DNA of 64,000 nt. It comes from Acidimicrobiia bacterium (lineage in GTDB: Bacteria > Actinomycetota > Acidimicrobiia > Acidimicrobiales > MedAcidi-G1). The stretch is taken from NCBI GenBank assembly GCA_012959995.1, contig DUCC01000009.1, positions 64,328 through 128,327 of the forward strand, read 5' to 3'. Position 1 is the first letter of the stretch. The number at the start of each line of letters is the position of its first letter. Positions 1 to 8,767 of this stretch are shown piece after piece. Both the position numbers and the translations under genes were made by a program. Under the pieces are notes generated by a model. That model ran no database searches. It worked only from the letters and a program-made list of their open reading frames with translations, and was not told where the DNA came from.

Positions 1-96
1 GCTGAGCCCGGTCTCGCGGGTTGCTTACGGGTCACTATGGGCACCAGTCAAGAAAACAATCAATTTCTCGCCGCACTTGAGGAGGTACTGTCATGA
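1..96 (+). CDS. hisC: histidinol-phosphate aminotransferase, C-terminal end (partial)
   Basis: Only the last 31 codons are inside the window. They are open from base 1 and end at a TGA that overlaps the hisB start as ATGA. The visible residues include LRVTMGTSQEN followed by FLAALEEVL, which matches the typical end of HisC aminotransferases (LRVTxGTPEENxxFLxAL). HisC is the PLP enzyme that makes histidinol phosphate from imidazole-acetol phosphate, and its place directly before hisB fits a his operon. The rest of the gene lies upstream, so completeness cannot be judged. Confidence 0.85.
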   Translation, partial: AEPGLAGCLRVTMGTSQENNQFLAALEEVLS

Positions 97-686
97 CCAA
101 CAATCGCACCGCTACTAGAGAACGCATCACTGCGGAAACTTCTATTGCCTTAAGCCTGGATCTCGACGGAGGTGAGGTCACCGTGGCAACGGGCATTCCG
201 TTCTTTGACCACATGCTGAACCAACTGGGCCGCCACGGAGGCTTTGGCCTCCAAGTGGCTTGCACCGGAGATTTAGCGATCGATGCCCACCACACGGTGG
301 AAGATGTGGGCATCACCCTGGGCGATGCTTTTGCCGAAGCGCTCGGCGACAAAGCCGGCGTGCGGCGCTTTGCTTCGGTGGCTGTGCCTCTTGATGAAGC
401 ACTCGTTGAGGTAGCACTGGACCTTTCGGGCCGGCCCTTTATGCACTACGACGTGGAGTTCCCTGGGCAAAAAATCCTTAGCGACCCGCCCTTCGATCCA
501 CAACTCATTGAAGAGTTTTGGCGAGCCTTTAGTACCTCGGCGCAGATTACTTTGCACTTGGTTTTGGTGCGAGGAAAAAACACCCACCACATTGTGGAAG
601 CGAGTTTTAAAGCAGTAGCTCGAGCGCTACGAGACGCCGTGCGTGTTGAAGGCCACGAGGTTCCCTCCACCAAAGGCACTCTGTGA
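93..686 (+). CDS. hisB: imidazoleglycerol-phosphate dehydratase
   Basis: HisB dehydrates imidazole-glycerol phosphate to imidazole-acetol phosphate in cytosolic histidine synthesis. The 197-residue protein has the usual length of the monofunctional enzyme without a phosphatase domain. Metal-binding signatures are visible: FFDHML (His40), DAHHTVED at 64-71, and GKNTHHIVEA at 161-170, with the family's PSTKG near the C-terminus. The start is well supported by a GAGGAGGT ribosome site six bases upstream and an ATGA overlap with the hisC stop. It overlaps hisH by four bases, so hisC-hisB-hisH are probably translationally coupled. Confidence 0.97.
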   Translation: MTNNRTATRERITAETSIALSLDLDGGEVTVATGIPFFDHMLNQLGRHGGFGLQVACTGDLAIDAHHTVEDVGITLGDAFAEALGDKAGVRRFASVAVPLDEALVEVALDLSGRPFMHYDVEFPGQKILSDPPFDPQLIEEFWRAFSTSAQITLHLVLVRGKNTHHIVEASFKAVARALRDAVRVEGHEVPSTKGTL

Positions 687-1315
687 CCTCAAGTTCTCGT
701 ATTGCCGTGCTGGATTACGGCATCGGTAACCTTCGTTCGGCACAAAAAGCCTTAGAGTACTTGGGGGCCCAAGCGGAGTTAACCGCCGACCATCGACAGA
801 TTGCTGCCGCTGATGCGGTGGTTCTTCCTGGTGTGGGGGCCTTCGGGCGATGTGTAGAGGCCTTGGCAGAAGCGGACCTGGCCGAGGTAGCACACCAAGC
901 GGCGATTGAAGCCAGCCAAGGTGGCCGGCCGTTCATAGGAATCTGCGTGGGCATGCAGATGCTTTTTTCAACCAGCAGCGAATCTCCCGGACAGGGCGGC
1001 CTGGGCGTATTCCCTGGGCAGATAGGCCCGTTGGCCGATGACGTAAAACACCCACAAATGCAATGGAACCAACTGGAGTTTTCTTCTCACCCCATGTTTG
1101 CTGGGCTGTCAAAAAATGCTTGGGTTTATTTTGTACATGGCTACGCCGGGCCGATTACTGAACACACCGTGGCGACCTGCGACTACGGAGGCCCGGTTTG
1201 TGCCGCGGTAGCCCAAAAAAATCTGTGGGCCACCCAATTCCACCCAGAAAAATCAGGCCCCACCGGTCTAACTGTGTTGACCAACTTTTTAAACGAGACG
1301 GCAGGCCCGTCATGA
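683..1315 (+). CDS. hisH: imidazole glycerol phosphate synthase, glutaminase subunit
   Basis: HisH hydrolyses glutamine and channels ammonia to HisF, which makes imidazole-glycerol phosphate and AICAR. The 210-residue protein is a complete class I glutamine amidotransferase. It shows an N-terminal VLDYGIGNL, PGVGAFG at 49-55, nucleophile Cys88 in GICVGMQ, and His187/Glu189 in FHPEKSG. The start is a GTG that overlaps the hisB stop as GTGA, and its own stop overlaps the hisA start as ATGA. Its partner hisF lies two genes downstream, as in many actinobacterial his operons. Confidence 0.97.
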   Translation: MTSSSRIAVLDYGIGNLRSAQKALEYLGAQAELTADHRQIAAADAVVLPGVGAFGRCVEALAEADLAEVAHQAAIEASQGGRPFIGICVGMQMLFSTSSESPGQGGLGVFPGQIGPLADDVKHPQMQWNQLEFSSHPMFAGLSKNAWVYFVHGYAGPITEHTVATCDYGGPVCAAVAQKNLWATQFHPEKSGPTGLTVLTNFLNETAGPS

Positions 1316-2046
1316 GCCCCAAACTTTTTCCGGCTATTGATCTGCGAGGTGGCCATTGTGTGCGCCTCGTCAAAGGCGACTACGACCAAGAAACCATCTA
1401 CGGCGATGACCCGGTGGCCCAAGCCTTGGCTTTTGAAGCAGCGGGCGCCGACTGGTTGCATGTGGTGGACCTCGATGCGGCGCTAACCGGTGACCCGGTA
1501 AACCGGCCCGCCGTGCAAGCCATAACCGCCGCGTTATCTATCCCCGTGCAGACCGGGGGCGGAGTGCGTTCACTGGACGATGCCCAAGCCTTGTTTGCGG
1601 CCGGAGCGACCCGGGTAGTTATGGGGACGGCCGCCGTAGAAAACCCCCAACTGGTAGCCAAGGTAGCTGCCGTGGGTTCGGTGGCCGTGGGCCTCGACCT
1701 GCGCGGCACCGAAATAGCGGTGCACGGGTGGACCAAAGGCAGCGGTTTGCAACTCGACCAGGCTCTTGAGCGTTACGCCGCTCTGGGTGCAGAAGCATTC
1801 GTGGTGACGCAGATAGATCGAGACGGCACCTTGGCTGGCCCCGACCTTGAAGGATTAACCGACGCCTTAGATCAAACCAGCGTAGACGTGGTGGCGTCGG
1901 GCGGCGTGGGGCAAATGAAAGACCTTGAACAACTGGCCGATTTGCAAGCCCAGGGCCGCCACTTGGCCGGCATCATCATCGGTAAAGCGCTCTACGAGGG
2001 AACGGTCGACCTGGCGTCGGCGGCCCAGATGCTGGCCGAACGATGA
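1312..2046 (+). CDS. hisA: ProFAR isomerase (HisA)
   Basis: HisA catalyses the Amadori rearrangement of ProFAR to PRFAR. The 244-residue TIM barrel has Asp10 (FPAIDLRGG) and Asp129 (GLDLRG) as the expected acid-base pair, phosphate-binding QTGGGVRS at 80-87 and ASGGVG at 195-200, and a C-terminal [10 protein letters not shown]. The start chosen is the ATG overlapping the hisH stop. An upstream in-frame GTG would add 38 unrelated residues encoded inside hisH. Streptomyces and mycobacteria use a dual HisA/TrpF enzyme (PriA). Here a separate trpF is present, so this protein is more likely a dedicated HisA (inference). Confidence 0.95.
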   Translation: MSPKLFPAIDLRGGHCVRLVKGDYDQETIYGDDPVAQALAFEAAGADWLHVVDLDAALTGDPVNRPAVQAITAALSIPVQTGGGVRSLDDAQALFAAGATRVVMGTAAVENPQLVAKVAAVGSVAVGLDLRGTEIAVHGWTKGSGLQLDQALERYAALGAEAFVVTQIDRDGTLAGPDLEGLTDALDQTSVDVVASGGVGQMKDLEQLADLQAQGRHLAGIIIGKALYEGTVDLASAAQMLAER

Positions 2047-2813
2047 AATCAATTCGAGTCATCCCTTGCCTTGACGTGCACCAAGGCCGGGTAGTTAAAG
2101 GCGTTAATTTCGTCAACCTGCGTGACGCCGGCGACCCGGTAGAACTGGCCGCTCGTTACGACCAAGAGGGCGCCGATGAATTAATCTTTTTAGATATCAC
2201 CGCTTCCTCTGACGAACGCAACACCATGGTCGAGGTGGTGCGCCGCACCGCAGAAGAAGTGTTTATTCCTTTCACCGTGGGGGGCGGCATCCGGTCGGTA
2301 GAAGATGCCCGCCAAATATTGCGAGCCGGAGCCGACAAAGTATCAATCAACACGGCAGCCGTAGATCGCCCCGCACTCATTTCAGAACTGGCCCAAGAGT
2401 TCGGTAGCCAGTGTGTGGTGGTTTCTGTTGATGCTCGGCGAAGTAGAGAGACACCCAGCGGGTTCGAAGTCTTTATCCACGGTGGGCGCACCGCCACCGG
2501 ACGCGACGCCGTGGCCTGGATAGAAGAAGTAGTGCAGCGCGGCGCTGGAGAAATCATGCAAACCTCTATGGATCGTGACGGCACCCGAGACGGTTTCGAC
2601 CTCGAAATGTTGCAGACCCTGGGGGCCAACTGCCCGGTCCCGCTTATTGCCAGCGGGGGAGTGGGCAGCCTTGAACATTTGGTAGATGGGGCAAAACAAG
2701 GGGGCGCCGATGCGGTGTTAGCGGCCTCTATTTTCCACTTTGGCGAACACACTATTGCCGAAGCCAAGCAAGCCATGGCCCAAGCTGGTCTGCTTGTTCG
2801 CCCAATCGTTTAA
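2043..2813 (+). CDS. hisF: imidazole glycerol phosphate synthase, cyclase subunit
   Basis: HisF is the synthase/cyclase partner of HisH. It is a 256-residue TIM barrel of standard length. Asp11 in [14 protein letters not shown] and Asp130 in VSVDARR are the catalytic pair. [26 protein letters not shown] and AASIFHFGE mark the phosphate sites and the C-terminus. The gene starts with an ATGA overlap onto hisA and ends about 20 bases before the GroES-like gene. All residues needed for activity appear present. Confidence 0.97.
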   Translation: MKSIRVIPCLDVHQGRVVKGVNFVNLRDAGDPVELAARYDQEGADELIFLDITASSDERNTMVEVVRRTAEEVFIPFTVGGGIRSVEDARQILRAGADKVSINTAAVDRPALISELAQEFGSQCVVVSVDARRSRETPSGFEVFIHGGRTATGRDAVAWIEEVVQRGAGEIMQTSMDRDGTRDGFDLEMLQTLGANCPVPLIASGGVGSLEHLVDGAKQGGADAVLAASIFHFGEHTIAEAKQAMAQAGLLVRPIV

Positions 2814-2821
2814 ACGCCCGC

Positions 2822-2827
2822 TACCGT
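2822..2827 (+). promoter_or_regulatory. -10-like TACCGT before the GroES-like gene
   Basis: Seven bases before the ATG, with no ribosome-binding site in between; part of the leaderless pattern. Confidence 0.4.
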
Positions 2828-2834
2828 TTCGCCA

Positions 2835-3188
2835 ATGACCAAAGAGACTGCGTCCCTACCCGGCCCCGACGACGAGCGACTGCCCATAAAAATGCTTAAC
2901 GATCGGATATTGGTCAGCGTCGAAGGAGCCGAAGGAGAACGCCGCTCCTCTGGAGGTATTTTGATACCGGCGACTGCTCAATTAGGCAAACGGCTTACCT
3001 GGGCCATCGTGGTGGCCGCCGGCCCCAACGTGCGGGCTATGGAAATCGGCGATCAAGTATTATTCAACCCCGAAGACCGCTACGAAGTTGAGGTACGGGG
3101 CGCGGATTACATAATCTTGCGCGAACGAGATATTCATGCCGTGGCCGCCGAACGGCTAGAAGAAAACAGCACCGGGCTGTACCTCTAA
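2835..3188 (+). CDS. GroES/Cpn10-like co-chaperonin
   Basis: This 117-residue protein matches the chaperonin-10 fold from about residue 16: [12 protein letters not shown], a mobile-loop segment ending in SSGGILIP (39-45), a [13 protein letters not shown] strand, and GDQVLFN. It has about 15 extra N-terminal residues and a longer C-terminal end ([12 protein letters not shown]) than classical GroES. There is no groEL beside it; it sits between hisF and hisI. It may be a second, diverged co-chaperonin or a Cpn10-fold protein with another role. A TACCGT hexamer seven bases before the ATG suggests a leaderless internal promoter. Confidence 0.8.
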   Translation: MTKETASLPGPDDERLPIKMLNDRILVSVEGAEGERRSSGGILIPATAQLGKRLTWAIVVAAGPNVRAMEIGDQVLFNPEDRYEVEVRGADYIILRERDIHAVAAERLEENSTGLYL

Positions 3189-3218
3189 AACCTTTCTCTT
3201 AAACGACGCCTTCTACTC

Positions 3219-3224
3219 TAGGAT
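3219..3224 (+). promoter_or_regulatory. -10-like TAGGAT before hisI
   Basis: Seven bases before the ATG; no ribosome-binding site. Confidence 0.5.
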
Positions 3225-3231
3225 TACCTTC

Positions 3232-3606
3232 ATGACCCAAACCCTTGTTTCTCAACCCATTGCCGTAACCGAAGAACAACTCAGTCACATCACCTACAAC
3301 AGCGACGGTTTGGTGCCGGCTATTGTCCAAGAAGAAGGCACCGGACAGGTGCTAATGATGGCTTGGATGAACGAAGATTCATTAAAAGAAACCATGGCCA
3401 CCGGACGCACCTGGTTTTGGAGCCGAAGCCGTCAAGAATACTGGTGTAAAGGGGAAACCTCCGGTGACCGTCAATACGTGCGGTCTGCTTCCTACGACTG
3501 CGACGGCGACACATTGTTGCTCATTGTTGAACAAGAAGGCGAAGGGGCTTGCCACACTGGCGAGTACAGCTGTTTCTTCCGCCCCTTTGGTGCCACCGGC
3601 GAGTAG
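3232..3606 (+). CDS. hisI: phosphoribosyl-AMP cyclohydrolase
   Basis: HisI opens the adenine ring of phosphoribosyl-AMP in the third step of histidine synthesis. The 124-residue protein is the stand-alone enzyme without a fused HisE pyrophosphatase. It has the signature [16 protein letters not shown] (63-78), YDCDGDTLL (88-96), and Cys107-His108-Thr-Gly followed by YSCF, which together supply the zinc and magnesium ligands. A TAGGAT hexamer lies seven bases before the ATG, pointing to a leaderless transcript. trpE begins three bases after the stop, so histidine and tryptophan genes are probably co-transcribed here. Confidence 0.96.
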   Translation: MTQTLVSQPIAVTEEQLSHITYNSDGLVPAIVQEEGTGQVLMMAWMNEDSLKETMATGRTWFWSRSRQEYWCKGETSGDRQYVRSASYDCDGDTLLLIVEQEGEGACHTGEYSCFFRPFGATGE

Positions 3607-3609
3607 CCG

Positions 3610-5130
3610 ATGCGTACCTCTGCCCGGGCAGCTTTTCACGAACAAGCCCGCACCCACACTGTGGTCCCGGTTTGGCGCGAACTTTTAGCCGATCTCACCA
3701 CCCCGGTGTCGTTGTTTGCCCGCTGTATTGGCGACGGCGAAGGATTCTTGCTGGAAAGCGTGGACCGTGGTGAAACCTGGGGCCGTTGGTCATTTATTGG
3801 CCGCAACCCTTCGCTGACCCTTACCTCTAAAAACGGAGCGGTGGAAGTAGACGGTGACCTCCCCGAAGGCGTAGACACCTCGCAAGGCCTTCTGGTGGCC
3901 ATGGAAGGGCTTTTGGGTCACTACCGCTCACCCACCATAGAAGGCCTCCCGCCGTTGCATGGTGGCCTTATGGGGTACTTGGGTTACGACGTGGTGCGCG
4001 AGGTCGAAAATCTCCCCGACGTGCCATTCGACGACCGCGGTTACCCCGATGGGGTGATGTCGGTTATCGGAGACTTAGTGGCTATTGACCACTGGCGTCA
4101 GCGAGCAGTGCTGATGGCCAACGTGGTGGTGGCTCCTGGAATGGGCACCGCTGCTTTAAATGCCGCCTACGACGAAGCCCAAGAGCGTCTTGACCAATTG
4201 GCTTCCGATGGGGCTCGCCCGCTTGATGAACCACTCATGGAGCCTCCACGAGAAGACGATGAACCGCCAGAAGTCACCTCCACCATGGGGGCCGAGCAGT
4301 ACGGTTTAGCGGTAGAAGCGGCCCGTGAACACATCATGGCCGGCGATATTTTTCAAGTTGTGCTTTCGCAAAGGTTCGATGTAGAACTGGACGCTGAACC
4401 ATTTGACGTCTACCGGGTACTGCGGCAACTGAACCCCAGCCCTTACATGTATTTTCTTCGTTACAACGATCTCACTTTGGTAGGGGCCTCACCCGAACCC
4501 ATGGTGAAGTTGCTTGACGGACGGGTGGTTTCACGCCCTATTGCCGGCACCCGGCGACGCGGAAAAACCGAAGCTGACGACCGCCGCATGGCCGGGGAAC
4601 TTCTCGAAGACCCCAAAGAGCGTGCCGAACACGTCATGTTGGTGGATCTGGCCCGAAACGACGTCGGGCGGGTAGCCAACTTCGGCAGCGTAGAGATGGA
4701 AGAAATGATGACCTTGGAGCGCTACAGCCATGTCATGCACCTCACCAGCCAAGTAGCCGGTGACCTCGCTGACGGGGTAACGCCCATTGATGTGTTGCGG
4801 GCTACCTTGCCTGCCGGCACCGTTTCGGGCGCTCCCAAGGTACGGGCTATGGAAATCATCGACACTTTGGAACCAGTGAAACGCGGCCCCTACGCCGGGG
4901 TAGTGGGGTACTTTGATTTTTCGGGAAACATCGACACGGCAATAACTATTCGCACCATGTTGATAAAAAACGGGGTGGCTTCTGTGCAGGCCGGAGCGGG
5001 TATCGTGGCCGACAGCGTGCCCGAACTCGAACACCTGGAATGCGGCAATAAAGCCCGAGCGTTACTTTCGGCCATACCGGCGGCCCGACGCATGACCCAG
5101 CAACGCAAGCAGGCTCAGCAAGCGCCTTAA
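3610..5130 (+). CDS. trpE: anthranilate synthase component I
   Basis: TrpE converts chorismate to anthranilate using ammonia from a TrpG glutaminase, which is not in this window. The 506 residues comprise an N-terminal regulatory region with the tryptophan-binding LLES motif (near residue 47) and a C-terminal chorismate-binding domain. Landmarks of that domain include LNPSPYMYFL, IAGTRRRGKT, DLARNDVGRV, LPAGTVSGAPKVRAM and QAGAGIVADS. The LLES motif implies feedback inhibition by tryptophan. The ATG lies three bases after the hisI stop. Its 3' end overlaps the converging kinase gene by four bases (TTAA), so both stop codons share the same palindrome. Confidence 0.97.
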   Translation: MRTSARAAFHEQARTHTVVPVWRELLADLTTPVSLFARCIGDGEGFLLESVDRGETWGRWSFIGRNPSLTLTSKNGAVEVDGDLPEGVDTSQGLLVAMEGLLGHYRSPTIEGLPPLHGGLMGYLGYDVVREVENLPDVPFDDRGYPDGVMSVIGDLVAIDHWRQRAVLMANVVVAPGMGTAALNAAYDEAQERLDQLASDGARPLDEPLMEPPREDDEPPEVTSTMGAEQYGLAVEAAREHIMAGDIFQVVLSQRFDVELDAEPFDVYRVLRQLNPSPYMYFLRYNDLTLVGASPEPMVKLLDGRVVSRPIAGTRRRGKTEADDRRMAGELLEDPKERAEHVMLVDLARNDVGRVANFGSVEMEEMMTLERYSHVMHLTSQVAGDLADGVTPIDVLRATLPAGTVSGAPKVRAMEIIDTLEPVKRGPYAGVVGYFDFSGNIDTAITIRTMLIKNGVASVQAGAGIVADSVPELEHLECGNKARALLSAIPAARRMTQQRKQAQQAP

Positions 5131-6503
5131 GGCAGCAGCGGGAACGACACGGTCATGGTGGTGCCCGAACCTAAGGTGGAGGCCACCTGCACGGTGCCCT
5201 CCATGGCTTCTACCAATTCTCGGACAATAGCGAGGCCAAGGCCAGATCCAGATTCAGTATTTTTGGGCTGATGGCGAGAAACATAAAGGCGTTCAAAGAC
5301 ATGAGCCAGGTCTTCGTCGGCGATACCGGGCCCGTTGTCGATTACCGAAAGTGTGGCGTAACCGCCCTCAAGAGCAACCCCAAGGGTGATGTGACTTGTG
5401 GTGTAACGAAGGGCGTTTTCTATCAAATTGGCCATGACCTGAGCTAACCGGTCGGGGTCTACGTTGACGTGAGCAGCGCTTGGCGCGCTGCTAAAGACTA
5501 AATCGATGTCTGCTTCTTGGGCGCTGGGCCGAAAGCCCTCCAGCGAGCGTTGTGCCGCCTGGGAAAGGTCAATGCTTTGTTGATGCATAGTGAACTGTCG
5601 GGCATCGAGACGAGCCAACTCAAGCAAGTCACGTACCAAACGGTCAAGGCGCCGAGACTCCGACAAAATGATGGCCCCCGCCCGCTGGGCGTCGGTAGAC
5701 GTACCGTCGGTAAGTGCTTCGGCGTAACCCTGAATGGAGGTCATGGGGGTGCGTAGGTCGTGTGAAACTGAGAGCAAAAATTGGCGTTCTACACCGCGAG
5801 CCCGCTCGAGGTTAGCGGCCATGGCGTTGATGGCTCGAGCGAGGTCGGCGGCTTCGTCGGTTTCTTGGGGATCGGGTTGGGGAAGCCGACTGGTTAAGTC
5901 TCCGTCAGCGAGGCGACCCGCAGTTTTGGTGGCCTCAATAATGGGTTGAGCCATTTGCTTGCTCAAGCGGAGGGCAACAAAAACGGCCAGAATTATCGTT
6001 GCGAAGGCCGCAAACAAAAACCAACGCACCGCGTCGCCCAGCGCATCATCGTATTCTCCTGCCAGCACCACTATCGCGGCGGCCTCGTTAGGCAAACTGG
6101 TTTTCGAAAGAGAAGCGGCCCATGCGCGGCCCTCTAAAGCGCCAGAGCTGGTGCCGTTGGCGAAGAGTTCTTCCAGGTCAAGGGAGGCAAAATCTAGACC
6201 ATCGGGGAGAGCCGCTAAGACAACGAGGGGTTCCGAAGAGGCTTCGTTGACGATGAGTAAGCCAAACTCGCTGACTCCTAAAGCGTGGGTAATGCGCCGC
6301 AAGCGTTCGCGGCCAAAAGGTGAGCGATCTGTCGCCATTAAAGTTTCGTCAATGAAAGCCGTTGTAGATTTCGCTCGGTCGGTGAGTTGGTCGCGGGTAA
6401 AGGATTGACGATCTAGCCGAGCTTGAAAAACCGTGCCCAAGCCCGCTAAAAAAAGACCCACTACTACGACCCCAACCAGGGTGACCACCAAGCGACGTTG
6501 CAT
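5127..6503 (-). CDS. sensor histidine kinase (HAMP, HisKA, HATPase)
   Basis: A 458-residue membrane kinase. Residues 6-26 are a membrane segment, about 27-158 an extracytoplasmic sensor region, and about 161-181 a second membrane segment. A HAMP linker follows, then HisKA with phosphorylated His248 in SVSHDLRTP, and an ATPase domain with Asn363 (NLIENALRY), DNGPGIA at 389-395 and GSGLGLA at 419-425. The ATG overlaps the regulator's stop by one base (TGATG), so the two are co-translated. Longer in-frame starts would run into the regulator gene and are rejected. The signal is unknown; location between trpE and trpC does not by itself link it to tryptophan. Confidence 0.92.
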   Translation of the reverse strand: MQRRLVVTLVGVVVVGLFLAGLGTVFQARLDRQSFTRDQLTDRAKSTTAFIDETLMATDRSPFGRERLRRITHALGVSEFGLLIVNEASSEPLVVLAALPDGLDFASLDLEELFANGTSSGALEGRAWAASLSKTSLPNEAAAIVVLAGEYDDALGDAVRWFLFAAFATIILAVFVALRLSKQMAQPIIEATKTAGRLADGDLTSRLPQPDPQETDEAADLARAINAMAANLERARGVERQFLLSVSHDLRTPMTSIQGYAEALTDGTSTDAQRAGAIILSESRRLDRLVRDLLELARLDARQFTMHQQSIDLSQAAQRSLEGFRPSAQEADIDLVFSSAPSAAHVNVDPDRLAQVMANLIENALRYTTSHITLGVALEGGYATLSVIDNGPGIADEDLAHVFERLYVSRHQPKNTESGSGLGLAIVRELVEAMEGTVQVASTLGSGTTMTVSFPLLP

Positions 6504-7180
6504 CAGTCGAACCGGTAGCCGATGCCTCGTACCGTTTTTACCGGCAGAGCATCGTCGAGTTTGCGGCGTAGTTGGCGCACATGAACGTCTACGGTGCGGA
6601 TGTCGCCTACCCAATCGGAGCCCCACCCACCGTCTAAAAGCTGGCGACGGGTAAGGGCCAAGCCACGGTTTTGTGCAAAAAACCACAGGAGCGCCCACTC
6701 TTGAGCGGCTAAAGAAACGGGTTGTCCATCGAGCAAGGCTTCGCACCGTTGCCCATCAATTTGCAACGACCCTATGGTCATGAGCTGAGTATTGTCAGCA
6801 ACTGAGGTGCCGCTGCGCCGCAAAATAGCATGCACCCGCCCCATGAGCTCTCGGGGGCTAAAGGGTTTGACAACGTAGTCGTCGGCCCCCAATTCGAAGC
6901 CCACTACCCGGTCAATTTCGTCATCTCGGGCGGTCAACATGATGATGGGAACGTTGGAGTCTGTTCGCAACGATCGGCAAACGTCAAAGCCGTCCATTTC
7001 GCCGGCGAGGCCGATATCCAAAATAACTAAGTCAGGTTTACGCAAGGAGCAAACTTCCAGAGCTCGTGCCCCCGCAGTGGCCTGATAAACGCGGTGTCCC
7101 TCGTTGGTTAAATAGAGATCTACCAGGTCGGCAATGTTGGGGTCGTCTTCAACTAATACAATGATTGAACGCTCGCTCAT
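6503..7180 (-). CDS. OmpR-family response regulator
   Basis: A 225-residue two-component regulator paired with the kinase downstream. The receiver domain has acidic residues EDD at 11-13, phosphoacceptor Asp55 in VILDIG, Thr83 and Lys105 in VVKPFSP. The C-terminal winged helix (about 125-225) ends with RQLRRKLDD and VRGIGYRFD, typical of OmpR/PhoB proteins. It is transcribed divergently from trpC across about 100 bases, so its own promoter and possibly an autoregulatory site lie there. No target site could be identified. Confidence 0.94.
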   Translation of the reverse strand: MSERSIIVLVEDDPNIADLVDLYLTNEGHRVYQATAGARALEVCSLRKPDLVILDIGLAGEMDGFDVCRSLRTDSNVPIIMLTARDDEIDRVVGFELGADDYVVKPFSPRELMGRVHAILRRSGTSVADNTQLMTIGSLQIDGQRCEALLDGQPVSLAAQEWALLWFFAQNRGLALTRRQLLDGGWGSDWVGDIRTVDVHVRQLRRKLDDALPVKTVRGIGYRFD

Positions 7181-7267
7181 AGGTCACCATCATGTCATCA
7201 TCATGTGAGGAGCGTGTTAAGAGTCTTCTCCGAAGAAAAATGATGCAGGGCCCGGCGGTGCGTTGGG

Positions 7268-7273
7268 TAGCCT
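7268..7273 (+). promoter_or_regulatory. -10-like TAGCCT before trpC
   Basis: Six bases before the ATG in the gap shared with the divergent response-regulator gene. Confidence 0.6.
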
Positions 7274-7279
7274 CATCCC

Positions 7280-8095
7280 ATGGGCACTTACTTGGACGGC
7301 ATCCTCGATTATCACCGAGAGCAAGCAGCGAACGACCTCCGTAGCGTGGACGCACTGATTGATCAGGCGGCAGAAACGGCCCCTACTCGAGGGTTCGCAG
7401 GGCACATTAAAAGTCGCCCCCCAGAAGAGTTAGCAGTAATTGCCGAGTTCAAGCGTCGATCTCCCTCTAAAGGCGATTTGGCCATGCACCTTGCCCCAGC
7501 AGAGATAGCTCAAAAATATGAACTGGGAGGAGCGACCTGCCTCTCGGTGCTTACCGACCAGCCCCATTTTGCCGGTTCCCCTCAAGACTTACAAGAGGCT
7601 CGCAGCGCCTGTTCTTTGCCCGTTTTACGTAAAGACTTCACCGTCGATTTGCGCAACATTTGCGATGCCCGCCTTATGGGTGCTGATGCGGTGCTGCTCA
7701 TTGCCGCAGCCCTCGATGACTACCAGTTGAAAGATTTCTCTGCTTTGGCCCAAGAACTCACTTTGGATGTTTTGTTAGAAATCCACGATGAAGCTGAAGC
7801 AGAGCGGGCCCTCAATGTTGGGGCTTCTTTGATTGGAGTAAATCAGCGTGACCTGCACACTTTTGCCGTGGACACCGAGCGAGCGCTACGGGTGGCTCGA
7901 GCGTTACCTACCGAAGTGCTCCGGGTAGCGGAGTCAGGGATCGCCAGCCCAGCCGATGGCCCAGCTTTAGCGCAAGCCGGTTTTGATGCGCTTTTGGTTG
8001 GGGAGTGGCTGGTCACGGCGGAAGACCCTGCTCAGAGCGTGGCCGACCTCCGGTGCTCTCCGGCGAACACCAACAGCCGCCTCGAGACACAGTAG
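7280..8095 (+). CDS. trpC: indole-3-glycerol-phosphate synthase
   Basis: TrpC closes the indole ring from carboxyphenylamino-deoxyribulose phosphate. The 271-residue TIM barrel carries AEFKRRSPSKG with the catalytic lysines near the N-terminal third, LRKDFTVD, ADAVLLIAAAL, LLEIHDEAE, IGVNQRDL and AESGIASP. The length is normal. A TAGCCT hexamer lies six bases before the ATG with no ribosome-binding site, which suggests a leaderless mRNA. It starts a trpC-trpF-trpB-trpA operon. trpD and trpG are not in the window. Confidence 0.96.
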   Translation: MGTYLDGILDYHREQAANDLRSVDALIDQAAETAPTRGFAGHIKSRPPEELAVIAEFKRRSPSKGDLAMHLAPAEIAQKYELGGATCLSVLTDQPHFAGSPQDLQEARSACSLPVLRKDFTVDLRNICDARLMGADAVLLIAAALDDYQLKDFSALAQELTLDVLLEIHDEAEAERALNVGASLIGVNQRDLHTFAVDTERALRVARALPTEVLRVAESGIASPADGPALAQAGFDALLVGEWLVTAEDPAQSVADLRCSPANTNSRLETQ

Positions 8096-8098
8096 GTT
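8093..8098 (+). promoter_or_regulatory. -10-like TAGGTT before trpF
   Basis: Six bases before the ATG, inside the end of trpC; may give an internal leaderless start. Confidence 0.4.
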
Positions 8099-8104
8099 CG
8101 GACT

Positions 8105-8767
8105 ATGTTCATTAAGATTTGCGGAATCACCCGAGAGGAAGATGCCTTGCTGGCTACCGCTCTGGGCGCCGATGCAGTGGGCTTCATTTTCGCTCCGTCA
8201 GTGCGTCAGGTGGCACCACTGGCCGCTCGAGACATGGTGCGCCAACTGCCAGCGGACATCATGACGGTGGGAGTATTTCGTGACGCCACCAAAGAAAAAG
8301 TTCTGGAGACCGTTAACCAAGTCGGGTTGCGAGCCGTACAACTACATGGGCATGAAAGCCCAGAAACTTGCCGTTGGATAGCAGAAAGAGTGCCGGTAAC
8401 TATTCGTGCTTTGGCCGCCGGTTCGCCGGACCTCACAAATTTTGACCAATTTGGAGCCGACATTTTGCTGCTGGACTCGCCCACCCCCGGGTCGGGTGAG
8501 GTTTTTGACTGGTCGCTGGCCGAAGGTGCGCCCAGCAATCAACGCCTATTGCTGGCCGGCGGGTTAACGCCAGAAAATGTGGCCACGGCTATTGCCAAAG
8601 TGAACCCCTGGGGAGTAGATGTGGCCAGTGGGGTCGAAGCCGAATCGGGGCGCAAAGACCCTCGTAAACTTCGCGCCTTCATTACTGCAGCGCAGTCCGC
8701 CGAACCAGCAGGTTACCAAGGAGCGCAAAAGCGCCCGTTTGATTGGGAAGAAGGAACATGGAACTAA
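8105..8767 (+). CDS. trpF: phosphoribosylanthranilate isomerase
   Basis: TrpF performs the Amadori rearrangement of phosphoribosyl-anthranilate. The 220-residue barrel begins [11 protein letters not shown] with catalytic Cys6, has [28 protein letters not shown] with the catalytic Asp, [10 protein letters not shown] and [16 protein letters not shown]. The last 15 or so residues extend past the usual end. A stand-alone trpF is notable because many Actinobacteria lack it and rely on PriA. TAGGTT lies six bases before the ATG. Its last ten bases overlap the trpB start. Confidence 0.95.
   Translation: MFIKICGITREEDALLATALGADAVGFIFAPSVRQVAPLAARDMVRQLPADIMTVGVFRDATKEKVLETVNQVGLRAVQLHGHESPETCRWIAERVPVTIRALAAGSPDLTNFDQFGADILLLDSPTPGSGEVFDWSLAEGAPSNQRLLLAGGLTPENVATAIAKVNPWGVDVASGVEAESGRKDPRKLRAFITAAQSAEPAGYQGAQKRPFDWEEGTWN

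Noticed and set aside
1312..2046. PriA (bifunctional HisA/TrpF) call
   Set aside because: A complete separate trpF is present at 8105-8767, and the sequence near the second phosphate site is not clearly PriA-like.
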